Below, in pieces: positions 51,885-63,611 of a DNA stretch of 64,000 bases (position 1 is its first letter; every line of letters begins with the position of its first letter). The position numbers were made by a program, and so were the translations under genes. The notes beneath the pieces were generated by a model. That model ran no database searches. It was not told the origin of the DNA and worked only from the letters and a program-made list of their open reading frames with translations. The stretch is from Cannabis sativa. Lineage: Eukaryota > Streptophyta > Magnoliopsida > Rosales > Cannabaceae. Location: assembly GCF_029168945.1 (NCBI RefSeq), contig NC_083607.1, positions 42,269,257-42,333,256 on the forward strand, given 5' to 3'.

Positions 51885-53236
51885 AATGCCTAATAGGATG
51901 GTGATAATGCTTTGTAAGATACAAAATTACCAATAGGATGCTTTGTACATGCGCGAACTCCCTTTCTCAATGCAATTGGCAAATCTAAATCATCATTTAG
52001 TTGCACAACCTTATCATGGTTAGAATTACTTAAACCTGAATGAGTTTCTAGGGAATGAGGATCCGGTTCCATTGCATGGTGGTCCTCCAGATGTGTTGTG
52101 TGCTCTATATCTTTACCAGATATTTTCCTTCTCGTATAGACATGAATTTCTGGTTTTTGACAAGGTGCAAGAGCAATGGGTGGACTTGGACAATGTTCAA
52201 TGATTTGGGAATCCATGAGTTTAGAGGAGGATGAGACTTGACTTTCTATGACTTGAGAGTCGGAAGAATTCTCATGGTGAACACTAGGAGATGAAGTATT
52301 ATTAATAATCGGAATAGTGTCCCGAAGATGAGATTCACCTGCATTCTCCCCCTAAATCTCAGTTTTGTAGTAAGCATGATTTTCAAAAAAGGTGACATCC
52401 ATAGTGTTATACATTTTCCGAGTTATAGGAGAATAACATTTATAACCCTTTTGATGAGAGGAATAACCAAGAAAAATGCATTTGATAGATTTAGGGTCTA
52501 GCTTACTATGATTTTGAGAATGAAGATGAACGAAGGCGGTGCAGCCAAAGATCTTAGTATCAAGAAGACTAATGAATTTTTTATGAGGGAATTCTCTCAA
52601 AACCGCGTGACATGGAGTTTGAAAGTTGAGTACTCGAGATGGCATTCTGTTGATTAGATAGGTGGCTGTAAGAACGGCTTCACCCTAGAAAAGTTTCAGG
52701 ACCTGAGTAGAAAATATGAGAGAACGAGAAACTTCTAAAATATGTCTATTTTTCCGTTCAGCAACCCCATTTGGTTGGGGAGTATCAACACATGAGCTTA
52801 AGTGTAGAATGCCTTGTTGTGTGAGATAAGGATCGAGAATAGAATTGAAGAAATATTTGGCATTGTCAGTCTTAAGGATTTGAATTTTAGTAAGAAATTG
52901 AGTTTGAATCATACAATGAAAGTTTTTAAAAATTTCACTTACTTCTGATTTTGATTTCATGAGAAACACCCAAGTTAATCTAGTATGATCATCGATAAAA
53001 GATACAAACCATCTATGTCCAGTTATATTGTTTACGCGTGAGGGACCCCACACATCTCTATGGATCAATGAAAAAGGTTTGGAAGATTTATATGGTATTC
53101 TAGAATAGGTACTTCGAGTGTGTTTCGCAAATTGACAAATTTCACAACAAAAAAGTTTTGGATTTTTATTAGTAAATAAAGATGGAAACATTTTGACAAA
53201 TATAGAAAATTTGGATGAACAAGACGATAGTGCCAC
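51885..53236 (-). pseudogene. Element C integrase, frameshifted
   Basis: 52685-53236 carries the integrase zinc-binding end (CEICQFAKH) and catalytic core with RDVWGP (first Asp), LKTDNAKYF (second Asp) and NGVAERKNRH (Glu). A frameshift near 52690 leads to 52352-52645 (IFGCTAFVHLH, CIFLGYSSHQKGYKCY). A third frame, 51890-52216, is the variable linker ending FVSYKALSPSY, the usual entry to reverse transcriptase, then a stop. All three catalytic residues are preserved. Confidence 0.85.
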
Positions 53237-53724
53237 AACATAATATCACTATTTTTATGTGAAATAGATTGATTATTTAAAGAAAAAAAACTGAATTTCG
53301 GAGTTATCCTAACGGAAGGAGTGTAATCTTGTAGGATGTAGAGCCCATAACACATCTTAGCACTGCCAATCATCTTCCCCGAATCCAATTCCTGAAACAC
53401 ACACAAATTTGAGTAAAACTTAGTCACACAATTTAGGTCACGAGTAAATTTACTAATTGACAGTAAATTACAATCCAGTTTAGGCACATAGAGAACAGAA
53501 GTGAGAGTTAGATTCTTATTTATGTTGACTGAACCCAAACCCTCAACCTTAGAAAACGTGTCATCTGCAATTTTCACTGTATGATGCTCTGTACTTGTGT
53601 GAAATTCAGACAAAAAATTTGCATTTCCTGTCATATGATCTGATGCCACCGAATCAAGAATCCAAGGGTTAGTAGTTCTTTTATTGACAATAAAAGCTAC
53701 CGAAAGGTTGCATTGCATGGCCAA
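53065..53724 (-). pseudogene. Element C protease and pre-integrase region
   Basis: The frame opens with WILDSVASDHMTG, the aspartic protease site, where the family has D-S-G. The catalytic triad Gly is Val here. It continues through LTSVLYVPKLDCNLLSISK and the pre-integrase HYRLVHPNFLYLSK block. A frameshift near 53180 moves to the integrase frame. Confidence 0.85.
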
Positions 53725-53861
53725 ATGTTCTGTACCAGGTGTAGTATCAGGCTTTGAAGCGATGTGTGACTGACTTAGGAGTTTTTGAAGTGCCTCTAAC
53801 TGCGCTTTAGTGAACGGTGATGAATCAGATGTGTCCCCATTTCCTACAACAGTAGCAGTAT

Positions 53862-54746
53862 TTAGAGTGATAGTGACGTTCTAGTGACTCTCTTTGCCTT
53901 TCCATGATTTCGGCTTCCAATCGGCAGGCTTTCCATGAAGTTTCCAGCAAGTATCTCTGAAATGCCCGGATTTACGACAGTGATCACACCATGGTCGACC
54001 CTTCTGCTGTCCTCTTGAGTAGGAAAAAGAGAAGCGCCCATCATGACCTTCTTTCTGCTTTCTTCATGTCGAACCTCTGAGAATGCTTCTTTGACAGTTG
54101 GAAGTGGCTTGATACTCATGATTCTACTCCAGACAGCATCAAGTTCCTTGTTGAGACCATGAAGAAATTTGAAAGTTCTTCTTTTCTCTACAATACTTAC
54201 GTATAGAGCAGTATCATCTGCACACTTCCAAGAATAAGTTTCAAACAAATCTAATTGATGCCAAAAATGAGTAAGAGTGTTAAAATATTGTGTGACTGTA
54301 GTATCTTCTTGGCGGAGATCATAAAGATCAGCATCAATCTCAAATAATTCTGATGTATTATCAGAACTAGAATAAGAATCTTTGAGAGCATCCCAAAGTT
54401 CCTTAGCTGTCGAATATAAGAGAAAATTTTCTCCTATATCATTATTCATTGAACTAACAAGCCAAGATTTGATCATGTGGTTATCTGTTTTCCAATTTTT
54501 ATACTTTGGATCGTCTAGTTTTGGAGTCTCAATCTCCCCAGTGAGATATTCTTCCTTCCCCTTTCCACCGATATACATCATTACTGACTGTGACCATTGA
54601 AGATCATTATGGCCATTGAACTTGTGGCTGGTGACCAGAGAAACAACATCATTGTGAGATGAAGAACCTGTTGATGCATGTGGATTAGAGAGGGTTGATG
54701 GATAGGAGCATGCATCTGAGTTTAGGCTGTCTTTTCCAGTAGCCAT
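53862..54746 (-). pseudogene. Element C gag (copia-type capsid polyprotein)
   Basis: Starts MATGKDSLNSDACSYPS and reads 294 codons. The capsid region is clear: NDLQWSQSVMMYIGGKG (residues 46-62), TAKELWDALKDSYSSSDNTS, TVTQYFNTLTHFWHQLDLFE and FLHGLNKELDAVWSRI. The zinc knuckle near 53940-53985 (HFRDTCWKLHG) lies in another frame, so there is a frameshift near 54020. This is the best preserved copia gag in the window. Confidence 0.85.
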
Positions 54747-54922
54747 GAAGAATGTGATGTGTTGAAAAGATGAGAAGAGCTGGTGCGAATTTAGGGGCTG
54801 GTGCGATTTTAGGCTGGTTAAAAAAAATGCGACTAAGATGGTGGTGCGATTAGGGCAGAGAAGAAAAGAAAAAAAAAATTAAGCGATTAGGGCATAGAAA
54901 TTTTTAACCGGCTCTGATACCA

Positions 54923-55002
54923 TGTAGATTTTTGAATAATGGCTTGAATTATTTTATTGACTAAATAATTACATATAAATAGATAGATTACACAGCTATA
55001 CG
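54923..55002 (-). repeat. Element C 5' LTR, truncated to 80 bp
   Basis: Matches 50904-50983 with a few changes and stops at CAGCTATAC. The next bases are RNase H sequence of another copia element, so the outer part of this LTR was lost. Confidence 0.9.
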
Positions 55003-56262
55003 TGGTAGATAAAGCTACTTCTTTTTATAAATTTAACTTTCAACTTATGCATCCACCAAATGTTGTGAATGCATACCCTGTTATAGACCTCTGGTGTTTA
55101 TAGTTCCTGCATAATCAGAGTCAACACACCCTGCAATTTAAGCGTCAAACACTGCATTATTCTTGTACATCAATCTCGCACTTGCAGTTCCTGTTAGGTA
55201 CCTAAGTATCCACATAACTGCATTCCAATGTTCTTTGCCTAGATCAGAGATGAGCCTTCTTACCATACTCAATGCATAAGCCAAGTCTTGTCTTGTGCAC
55301 ACCATGCAATACATCAAGCTTCCTACACATGAAGCATAAGGCACTGTGTCCATATTGATCTTATCCTCTTCTTTTGTTAGTGCTTGATCTTGTGACAACT
55401 TGAAATGTGAGGCTAATTGTGTGGAAACCATCTTAGCTTCACTCATACCAAATTTATTAATAATTTTTTGTATGTACCCCTTCTTTGGTAGAAACGCTTT
55501 CTCAAGTCTTTCTATCTTGAATTCAATTCCTAGTATTTTTTTAGCCACTCCAATTTTTTTCATTTCGGATTCTGAACTAAGCTAATCTTTCAACATGTTA
55601 ATGGTCTTTCTTTCCTTCCCAATGATTGTCATCTACATACAGTAGTAGCCCACATGGTGTACTATTGTAGTAGACACGTGAGTCATATTCACTCCTGGTA
55701 TAACTAGTTTGCAGCATGAATTCATGGAACCTCAAGTTCCATTATCTTGGAATTTATTTAAGTCCATAGAGGGATTTTTTTCGAAAGCGTACTTAGTCTA
55801 GTTTCTTGCTTTTGTGTCCATCTGGTTCCGCCATATAGATCTTTTCTTCAAGTTTTCCATGCAAAAAAGTAGTCTTCACATCCATTTTATCCCTTCCATA
55901 CCAAACATTGACACTTTTGCAATCATTATCCTGATTGAAGTTTGCTTTACCACTTCTGAGAAATGTCATTATAATCAATGCCTTTCTCTGGTTGAACCCC
56001 TTTTCTACCAACCTAGCTTTGAACCTCATCTCTTCTTCTTGAAAACCTTCTTTGTGCATGAAAATCTATTTGCAACCTATTACCCTCTGTCCTTTTGGTA
56101 AAGGGACAACAATCCATATTGTATTCTTTCTAAGTGAGCACATCTCATAATTTATGGCTTTGATCCATTTCTTTATGTGCTTACCAGTAATAACTTCTCT
56201 ATAATTAGTAGGTTACTGGCAATCATTGTTTATAATGATGAGTAGGTCACCAGTAATAACTT
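55003..56262 (-). pseudogene. Ty1/copia (Tork/Tnt1-like) RT-RNase H fragment, broken
   Basis: On the minus strand: FKARLVEKGFNQRK and MDVKTTFLHGKLEEKIYM of early RT (55793-56059), YVDD at 55628-55639, AKKILGIEFKIER to VGSLMYCMVCTRQDLAYA (55138-55563), then CVDSDYAG of RNase H (about 55100). Coding is cut at 55003, at the codons expected just before the AEY block of RNase H. Several stops and frameshifts. It is similar in type to the plus-strand fragment at 43240-45065. Confidence 0.85.
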
Positions 56263-56518
56263 AAAATAATATAAAAAAAATTATGAAATTTCAATCATTG
56301 TTATAAACTTTCATGTGGACAATAATAAATTGTTATTAGCAAAAAAATATCAAATTGTATCACCTTAACTTTAAAAGAAACACAACTCATTAATCTCATT
56401 AACATGGCTGACAAAAAAAGAAAAAAAAAATATTAAAACCAGTTTTATAAAAACATAACTCATACTCTAATTTAATAAGTTGTCTAAGTGATTTGATTTG
56501 ATTTTTAGTTAGCACTTA

Positions 56519-57233
56519 GGGCCCGTTTGGCACAGCTTTTGGAAAAGCTAAAAGCTACATTTTGAAAAAGCTGTGATAAAAATGTATTTGGTAAACAATC
56601 AAAAAACAGCTTTTTGAAGAATTTTTGGAGAAGCTACAGCTAAAAGCTGAAGCTGCTCAAACCTAACTTTTAGAAAAAGTTGTTTTGATAATAATTGTTT
56701 TTGTACTAAAACCATATTTACTTTTATTATATATTAAAAAAAATTAAAATAAACTATTTATAATAAAATAAATAATTATTTAATCTCTTATTTTTTTTTT
56801 AAAAAAATTAATTTATATTTTATTTTAATATTAACAAACAACATCAACCTAGAATTTTTCTTATATACTTTAGTTTCTATTTTTTTTTTACATTTGATAA
56901 AACATAATAAAAAAATAATATAAATTATTTTTATCAAATGCATACAAATTTATATTTGAAAAAAAAAAATTAAAAAAAAATATATAAAAATAAAATATTA
57001 CATAAAATAAGTTTTTACATATTTGTGATTATAATAAACAAGATTATAACGTTATCATTATCATTATAATAACTCACAGTACTTTGAAATTTATAATTTA
57101 CCAAACACTCACCTCAGCTTTTTTCCACAGCTTTGCTACAGCTGCTTTTCCTCATAGTTTTGCTACAGCTACTTTTCCTCACAGCACAACTACAGCTGTT
57201 TTTTCCCACAGCACAGCTGTGCCAAACTGGCCC
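56519..57233. mobile_element. Tourist-like (PIF/Harbinger) MITE, 715 bp
   Basis: Ends GGGCCCGTTTGGCACAGC and the near complement at 57214-57233, with a 3-bp target duplication TTA (56516-56518 and 57234-57236). The interior repeats AGCTTTT and CAGCTACAG-type motifs in both orientations and has no gene. TTA duplications and a GG...GTTTGG start are typical of PIF/Harbinger-derived MITEs. Confidence 0.85.
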
Positions 57234-57236
57234 TTA

Positions 57237-58530
57237 AAAAAGACATCACAGAATAATAATATGATTTCATGTAGATAATAATATTAAAAAATAGGTGGTT
57301 CCCTCAATATTGTTGGTCAGCTCTTAAAAAGATCGTCTTTATCTTAGCTTGGACCCAGTGGAGAAAATAATAGCCAAAGACATTGATATTTGCAAAAGCT
57401 AAACTTATTTTCTTTTCTCTTTCTTAAAGAACAAACAAAAATTATCCTTCCTAAATTTCTTAAGATTATAAGAGTAGATATCATATTTTCTTATATTGTC
57501 ATTTAAACAAATGTCAAAACTTCTAATTGTTTCTCTAATTCACTTTCACTCAAAAAGATCGAGAGAAAGGGTGAGAAGGAATTAAAACATCACGTAGAGC
57601 TTTGGGGGTGTTGTCTATGGTCCTCCTTGTCCATTCAATTGTAGGAATAGCTTCGCCAGAGCTAGCAGTGACCGCGAGAAATATACAATAACAGAGATGA
57701 AAGGAGAAAATAAAAAAAATAATAAAGATAAATACAAAAGGCAAAGACTTTAAAAAAAGAAAAGAAAAAGAAAAACAAACTCACCAAAAATTTAGTCCCT
57801 GCATTAAAATGAGCTAACAATCATATGTGAAAGTTTTTTAAGCCAAAATCTTCAAAGCCCACCTTCCAAAATCACCAAAACTGGATGAAAAAATTACCCA
57901 GATACCAAAAAGCTTGTCTTTCCTTCTCATGTCTAACACTCTTAACTTTCTTCTTCTAACAACTGAAACTTTTTTTGTTAACATCCAAAAAAAGAAGTAT
58001 ATTTAAATTTAAAAGTTGAAAACTTTACAAAAAGATCAAAACTTTTGCAGAGGTTAAGTGAGAAGATTTCAAAAGCTGGGAGAGATCAATGCATTGGTAA
58101 TGGGTTAAATTTATTAACATGCAACTCCAGTGAGTTCAGCTCTAAAATGGGTCTGACAAAAGTTGCAGAGAGAGGGAAGAAAGAGAGAGACTTTGAAAAA
58201 TGAAAAAGTCTAAAGAGAAGAGTGAAATTGAAAATTGGGAGGGGAGGGGCATGAGGCTTTCAAAAATACTTTTATAAAGGTAATAAATGGTATTTGCAGT
58301 GGTCACGTTACGATATTTAAACGTTAAACTCAGAGCTCAACGATATCTTATGCTGATGGCAAGGAACACATAAGGAGATCTAGAGTTAGAGTCAGGCGGG
58401 TCCATTGAGTAGCCGCGGCATTGAGGTTAGAGCAGCCTACAACACCTACAAAGGACAAGGACGAAAGGAAGGAGCTAGTGTCGGCCATTAGAGAGAGAAA
58501 GTTTAGGGTTGATTTGAGAAGAGACTCATT
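57237..58530. other. Intergenic stretch, no gene recognised
   Basis: Short frames at 57550-57744 (minus) and 58421-58636 (plus) have no recognisable similarity. The region is purine-rich around 58150-58260 (GAGAGAGG repeats). Nothing further is supported. Confidence 0.5.
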
Positions 58531-58534
58531 AATA

Positions 58535-58687
58535 CAAAATATGGGATTTAAAAAAGGAGTTTACTTAAATATGGCACATTCAAACCCATATAAAAGCCCA
58601 ATAATAAAAGAAAGTCATAAAAATGATCAAACTTAGAATTGTCATATTTAAGTAAAAAAAATGTAAAATCCCATATTTCATGTAAAT
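58535..58687. repeat. Short hairpin MITE-like repeat (about 150 bp)
   Basis: The left arm has AATATGGGATT and TTTACTTAAATATG; the right arm has their complements (CATATTTAAGTAAA, AATCCCATATT). Arms of about 40 bp enclose a small core. Exact ends and target duplication are unclear. Confidence 0.55.
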
Positions 58688-58747
58688 TTTACAGAGTGGG
58701 GAAAACATACAAGTGGTGAGAAACTGGACAACTTTTAAGACTCTCAC

Positions 58748-58923
58748 TAATAGAGTTAGCTAATATAGGTGTTAGGTGTAAATGTCAATTAGTTAAGTTA
58801 GTTAGTCTTTCATCCTAACTAACTGAGTTTCTCTATGCCTATATAAACTCAGCTCATGTATTCCAGCAGTATATCGAGTAATAAAACAATATTCAATTCC
58901 AATTGCTCTATTTTTCTCTCATA
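58748..58923 (+). repeat. Element D 5' LTR (176 bp)
   Basis: Carries a TATATAAAC box near 58839-58848. It is followed at 58924 by TGATATCAGAAG, a primer site one base off the usual TGGTATCAGAAG. Confidence 0.92.
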
Positions 58924-58982
58924 TGATATCAGAAGTATCTCTGCCCATTGCTTCCATTGCCAGACCTTCAACTTGATTCTAA

Positions 58983-60112
58983 GATGGTGCTCCTCCATCC
59001 ACGGTCGACCCACCAGCATCTGACATCACGTCTGATCCTCATGCCGGTCCTAATCTAAATTCCTCAGCAGTTCCTCGCAGAAATCAAACTACAAGGCCTC
59101 CATCGCAGAACACAAGATCAATCCACCATTGTCGACGATCACCACACCAAAACTCTTCATGCCAATCGCCCTGTCAATGATGGTCATTCTAGTCCTTTCT
59201 TACTCAGCACTGGTGATCATCCTGGACTTGTGCTTATGTCCACCGTCCTCAATGACAGCAACTATCAAACTTGGAAAAAAGGAATCACCACGGCTCTCGT
59301 TGCCAAGAACGAGATTACATTCATCGATGGTTCTCTCCCAAATCTAGAAATTGGTAATCTCTATCTCAATTCTTGGCTTAGATGCAACAATACGGTTATG
59401 TCATGGTTAGTCAATTCTGTTTCTCAAGAAATCGCTCAAAGCATTATGTATTTTGATTTAGCCATTGACGTGTCGAACGATCTTGATGAGATATTCAATG
59501 ACGGGAATGGCCCTCGAATTTTCAAATTACAAACCCAACTCACCCGTTTACAACAAGGTGACAATCAGTTTCATCATACTTCACTAAAATGAAATCCCTT
59601 TGGGATGAGTTGAAGGAATTTCAACCAATCACCACCTGCACTTGTGGTGTTATGAAAATCTTTTTAGATTACTATAACCAGAATCAAGTACTTCAATTCT
59701 TGATTGGTCTCAGTGAATCTTTAGCATCGGTTCGAGCCCAAATCTTGCTCAATGAACCGGTTCCCAACCTATCTCGTGTGTTTGCCATGATCATTCAAGA
59801 AGAGCGTCAACTGTCTCTTGGCTCTGCTGAAACAGTTCCAGTGGCAGCTGCTACAAGCTCCATGCCTACAAATCCTACAAGAGCCAAGAAACCTCGTCCC
59901 TCTTGTTCCAATTGTGGAAAAGCAGGTCACACGGTTGACAAGTCTTACTTCTTACACGGTTTCCCTCTTGGTTATGGAGATAAAAGGCGACAAGAAAAAG
60001 GGAAAGCGAAAACCAATCTTGCCAGCAGTTCCAAGAGTGATGCAGATGGTCAATCCATTCCCTCTGATCTTTCAACCCAGTGTCAATACTTGATTTCTCT
60101 CCTCATCCAGTA
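58983..60112 (+). pseudogene. Element D gag, frameshifted
   Basis: The N-terminal Pro/Ser-rich part (58983-59160), capsid block NYQTWKKGITTALVAKN to SWLVNSVSQEIAQSI (59263-59450), and a stop-separated second half with SLWDELKEFQPITTC, FLIGLSESLASVRAQILL and LSRVFAMIIQEERQ (59589-59820). The zinc knuckle reads CSNCGKAGHTVDKSY: the fourth ligand Cys is Ser. The frame breaks near 59160 and 59580. It ends with a stop at 60111-60113. Confidence 0.85.
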
Positions 60113-60189
60113 GCTCAGCAACAATACACCTCATGTTGATCTTGCTGCCATGGCACCTGCTGCTTCCAATCTTGCAGGTACAAATCAAT

Positions 60190-63100
60190 TCTCCTCTCCA
60201 TTCACATAGATTTTGGATAGTGTTGCTACCCACCACATATATGCTAACATAACATGTTTCACTTCCTTTTCCAATCATCATTTTCCTCAGCATGTAATTC
60301 TTCCTACTGGCCATAAAATTTTGGTTCACAGGTCTGGTACAGTTCACATTAATACTCATATAACCCTCCATAATGTGTCATATGTGCCAAGTTTCAACAT
60401 CAATCTTATCTCCATCTCTGAATTTGTTAATAATAATTCTAATTCCATTGTTTTTCATAAAAACACTTGTGTTATTCAGGATCCTACTTGTAATGTGGTG
60501 ATTGGGACAACTAAAAAATATGGAAAAATATACTTGCTGCAACAAGATGCACCAGTAGCTAATGCCACTTCCTTTCATCTTGATAATAAAAATGTAGATC
60601 ATTGGCACAATCACTTTGGTCATCCATCTATGTACATTTCCAATCAATCTCTCCATTTTGCCAATCACCACTGTCACATTTGTGAATTGGCCAAACAAAA
60701 CCGATTACCTTTTCTTTCCACTTTATAACTTTGCCAAAAACATATTCGACTTAGTGCACATGGATATTTGGGGCCCTCTCCACATCACAAGTGTAGAAGG
60801 CTACAAATACTTTCTCATAATTGTTAATGATAAATATCATTTTACTTGGATATATAGGCTCAAAAACATGTTTGATGTTCAAACTGTTATACCTAATTTC
60901 TAACATGGTTTGCACTTAATTTTCAACCAACATTAAGGCAATTCTATCAGATAATGCTAAGGAGTTGAACCTACAAACCTTTTATTCGTCCAAAGGCATC
61001 ATATATTACCATTCATGTGTGGAAAGACCACAACAAAAATTGGTTGTTGAAATAAAATACCAACACATTTTAAATGTTGCTTGAGCCCTTGGTTTTCAAT
61101 CCAATTTACCTGTAGTACATTGGCCCTTGTGCAAACTGCTACTTACCTCATTAATAAAACACCTTCCAAGTTGTTCAAAGGCCTCACTTCTTATGAGTCC
61201 CTACACAACACTGCTCCTCACTATGAGCACTTAAGAAGCTTTTGCTGTTTAGCCTATGGGTCCACTTTTTTTTCCAAAAGACATAAATTCACACCACAAA
61301 GTAAAGCCTTTTTTTTCATGGGCTATCCACAAGGCATGAATGCTTACATGCTTATGGATATTGAAACCAAACAAGTTTACATCTCTAGGAATGTTGTCTT
61401 TTATGAACAAATCTTTCCTTTGTTCTCTGCAACATCTCCATCTAGGGCTAACAACTTGTTTCCCCAAATTGTGCTTCCCACAGTCAGACAAGTACAGCAG
61501 ATCAATAGGCCAATGCCCACCAATCCCATACCCAAACCAGTTCTAAATGGTTCTCATATCATTCCACAAAACCCTGTTGCACCTAACACCATTACACCAG
61601 TACCACTTTCCACTGATACTACACCAACAAAAGTTGTTGTACCTACATTTGCACCCCAGAAACAACAACTTCATGCTGCACCATCAACCACTGGTCGCAC
61701 CAGTAAAAAACCAGCGTACTTATAAGACTATGTATGCCATACTGCCTCTACCATAGATCCCATTGAACCTTTCTTATCTTACATAAAACTACATTCCCCA
61801 TTTCAAGCTGTTGTTCTTGCAGCATACTCCCACATTGAACCAAAAAACTATGCTGAAGCTTCTCTCTTTCAGCATTGGTTACAAGCCATGGACATTGAAA
61901 CCCAAGCTTTAGAAAAGAATAAGACTTGGGTTATCACCAAACTTTCTCCTGGCCGCAAAGCCATTGGCTTTAAATTGGTCTACAAAATAAAATACAACCA
62001 ACATGGGGATGTTGACAGGTTTAAGGCTCGCATTGTCGCCAAAGGTTTCAACCAAAGGCAAGGCATAGAATTCTCCCAAACCTATGCCCTGTTGCAAAGT
62101 TCAACACACTTAAAATATTCTTGGCACTTACATCAATGTACAATCGGCATATCCACCAATTAGACAGTAATAATGCCTTTCTCCATGGGGACCTCCACAA
62201 AGAGGTTTACATGAAAATACCCCCTAGATACAAGGGTCCACCAAACTCTGTTTACAAACTAAACTAGAACATATATGGCCTGAAATAGGCCTTCAAACAA
62301 TGGTACTTTAAACTCGGTACCACTCTCATTCATTATGGTTTTCATCAATCCAAATCTGATAACTCATTGTTCATCAAACGAACACCAACATATTTCTTAG
62401 CCATTCTTATTTACGTGGATGATATCATTATTGCCAGCAATAATGTTTCCAACATCACACAACTTAACAACTCACTTGACCAAAAATTTAAACTAAAAGA
62501 CCTTGGAAAACTTCGTTTCTTTCTTAGCCTTGAAATTGGTCGAACTAAGGGAGTCATCTCTATCTCCCAACGACCTTTCACCATACAGTTACTCATTGAT
62601 ATAGGATAAATAGGTGCCAAGCCAGCCTCCACACCTATGGAAATAAACTTGAAACTGAGTAAAGATAAAGGTGCAACACTCACAGACCCGACTGCATATT
62701 GCAGCCTCATTAGCAAACTAATTTACCTAACCATCACAAGGCCCGATATCACTTACGCAGTCATCATCTTACCTAGTTTCTATCTTGTCCCCGGGTGCAT
62801 CACCTTCAAGCCGCCCATAGTGTCTTACAATATCTCAAGAAGACTCCAGGCCAAGGCATTTTTTTCCTTCAAACAACGTCCCCAACATCACTGCCTTTGC
62901 AGAAACAAGCCTGTCATCTAGTGATGTTCAGCTTTCCTTCTTTGCTGATGCTAATTGGGGTAGCATGAAGACACAAGAAAATTGATTTCAGGGTATTGCA
63001 CCTTCCTTGGTAAATCCCTCATTTCATTGAAATCAAAGAAACAAGTTGTATCTCGATCCTATGCTAAAGCTGAATACCGAGCTATGGTCAATGCTACATC

Positions 63101-63405
63101 TGAACTGACTTGGATCTTTGCCATTCTCAAAGATTTGGGTGTTCCTGTTTCCACACCACCTAAGATGTACTGTAAAAACACGGTTGCAATCCACATAAGT
63201 GAGAATCTTGTCTACCATTAATGCACAAAACATGTGGAAATCGATTGTCACTTCATTCGAGAAAAGGTCCAACAAGGCTCCTTACAATTGATGCATGTCT
63301 CCCCTCAGAAGAATTTAGCAGACATATTCATAAAGGCTCTTCTCCCTTCCCAATTCAATAATATTGTATCCATGATGGGTGTCATTAACATTTACACTCC
63401 ATCTT
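60190..63405 (+). pseudogene. Element D pol: protease, integrase, RT, RNase H, broken
   Basis: Protease starts ILDSVATHH at 60210, where D-S-G is expected, and leads to NVSYVPSFNINLISIS and the pre-integrase HWHNHFGHPS. Integrase shows C-H-I-C (60673-60690) and HMDIWGP with the first Asp (60757); the second Asp and the Glu lie in a stop-rich stretch (60905-61080). TYLINKTPSKLFKGLTSYE opens the integrase C-terminus (61140). RT has WVITKLSPGRKAIG, FKARIVAKGFNQ and YVDD at 62412-62423; its palm is damaged at 62160-62350. RNase H retains KAEYRAM (63067), then NLADIF (63313). Numerous stops and shifts make it non-functional. Confidence 0.88.
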
Positions 63406-63413
63406 GAGGGGGC

Positions 63414-63606
63414 TATTAGAGTTAGTTAATATAGTTTAGTCGGTAAGTTATTTGTTAGGTGTAAATGTCAGTTAGTTAAGTTAGTTAGTCTTTCATCCTA
63501 ACTAACTGAGTTTCTCTATGCCTATATAAACTCAGCTCATGTATTCCTGCAATATATTGAGTAATAAAATAATATTCAATTCCAATTGCTCTGTTTTTCT
63601 CTCATA
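63414..63606 (+). repeat. Element D 3' LTR (193 bp)
   Basis: Follows the polypurine tract CTTGAGGGGG and starts TATTAGAGTTAG. It ends CTCATA before the target duplication CTCAC. It contains 17 bp that are absent from the 5' LTR. Confidence 0.92.
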
Positions 63607-63611
63607 CTCAC

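Larger units (their letters stand above)
50904..55002 (-). mobile_element. Element C: Ty1/copia retrotransposon lacking reverse transcriptase
   Basis: Minus-oriented. A 3' LTR (50904-51106), polypurine tract, gag-to-RNase H interior and primer site (TGGTATCAGAGC on the minus strand, 54911-54922) are present. The 5' LTR (from 54923) is cut at 55002 after 80 bp, where another copia gene begins. The interior runs gag, zinc knuckle, protease, integrase, then directly to RNase H; the reverse transcriptase domain is missing. Frames are longer than in elements A and B. Confidence 0.9.
58748..63606 (+). mobile_element. Element D: Ty1/copia (Ale-like) retrotransposon, 4.9 kb
   Basis: Short LTRs (58748-58923 and 63414-63606) enclose a full-length but frameshifted gag-pol. 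A perfect 5-bp target duplication CTCAC lies at 58743-58747 and 63607-63611. With this duplication the LTRs begin TA (TAATAG/TATTAG) and end CTCATA, that is TA...TA. The 5' LTR lacks about 17 bp. Primer site (58924) and polypurine tract are present. Size, LTR length and protein style fit the Ale lineage. Confidence 0.92.

Noticed and set aside
22447..54922. tRNA-Met-like matches (TGGTATCAGAGC) considered as tRNA genes
   Set aside because: They are 11-12 base primer binding sites next to LTRs; no cloverleaf surrounds them.
58421..58636. A 71-codon frame
   Set aside because: It runs into the hairpin repeat at 58535-58687 and has no recognisable domain.
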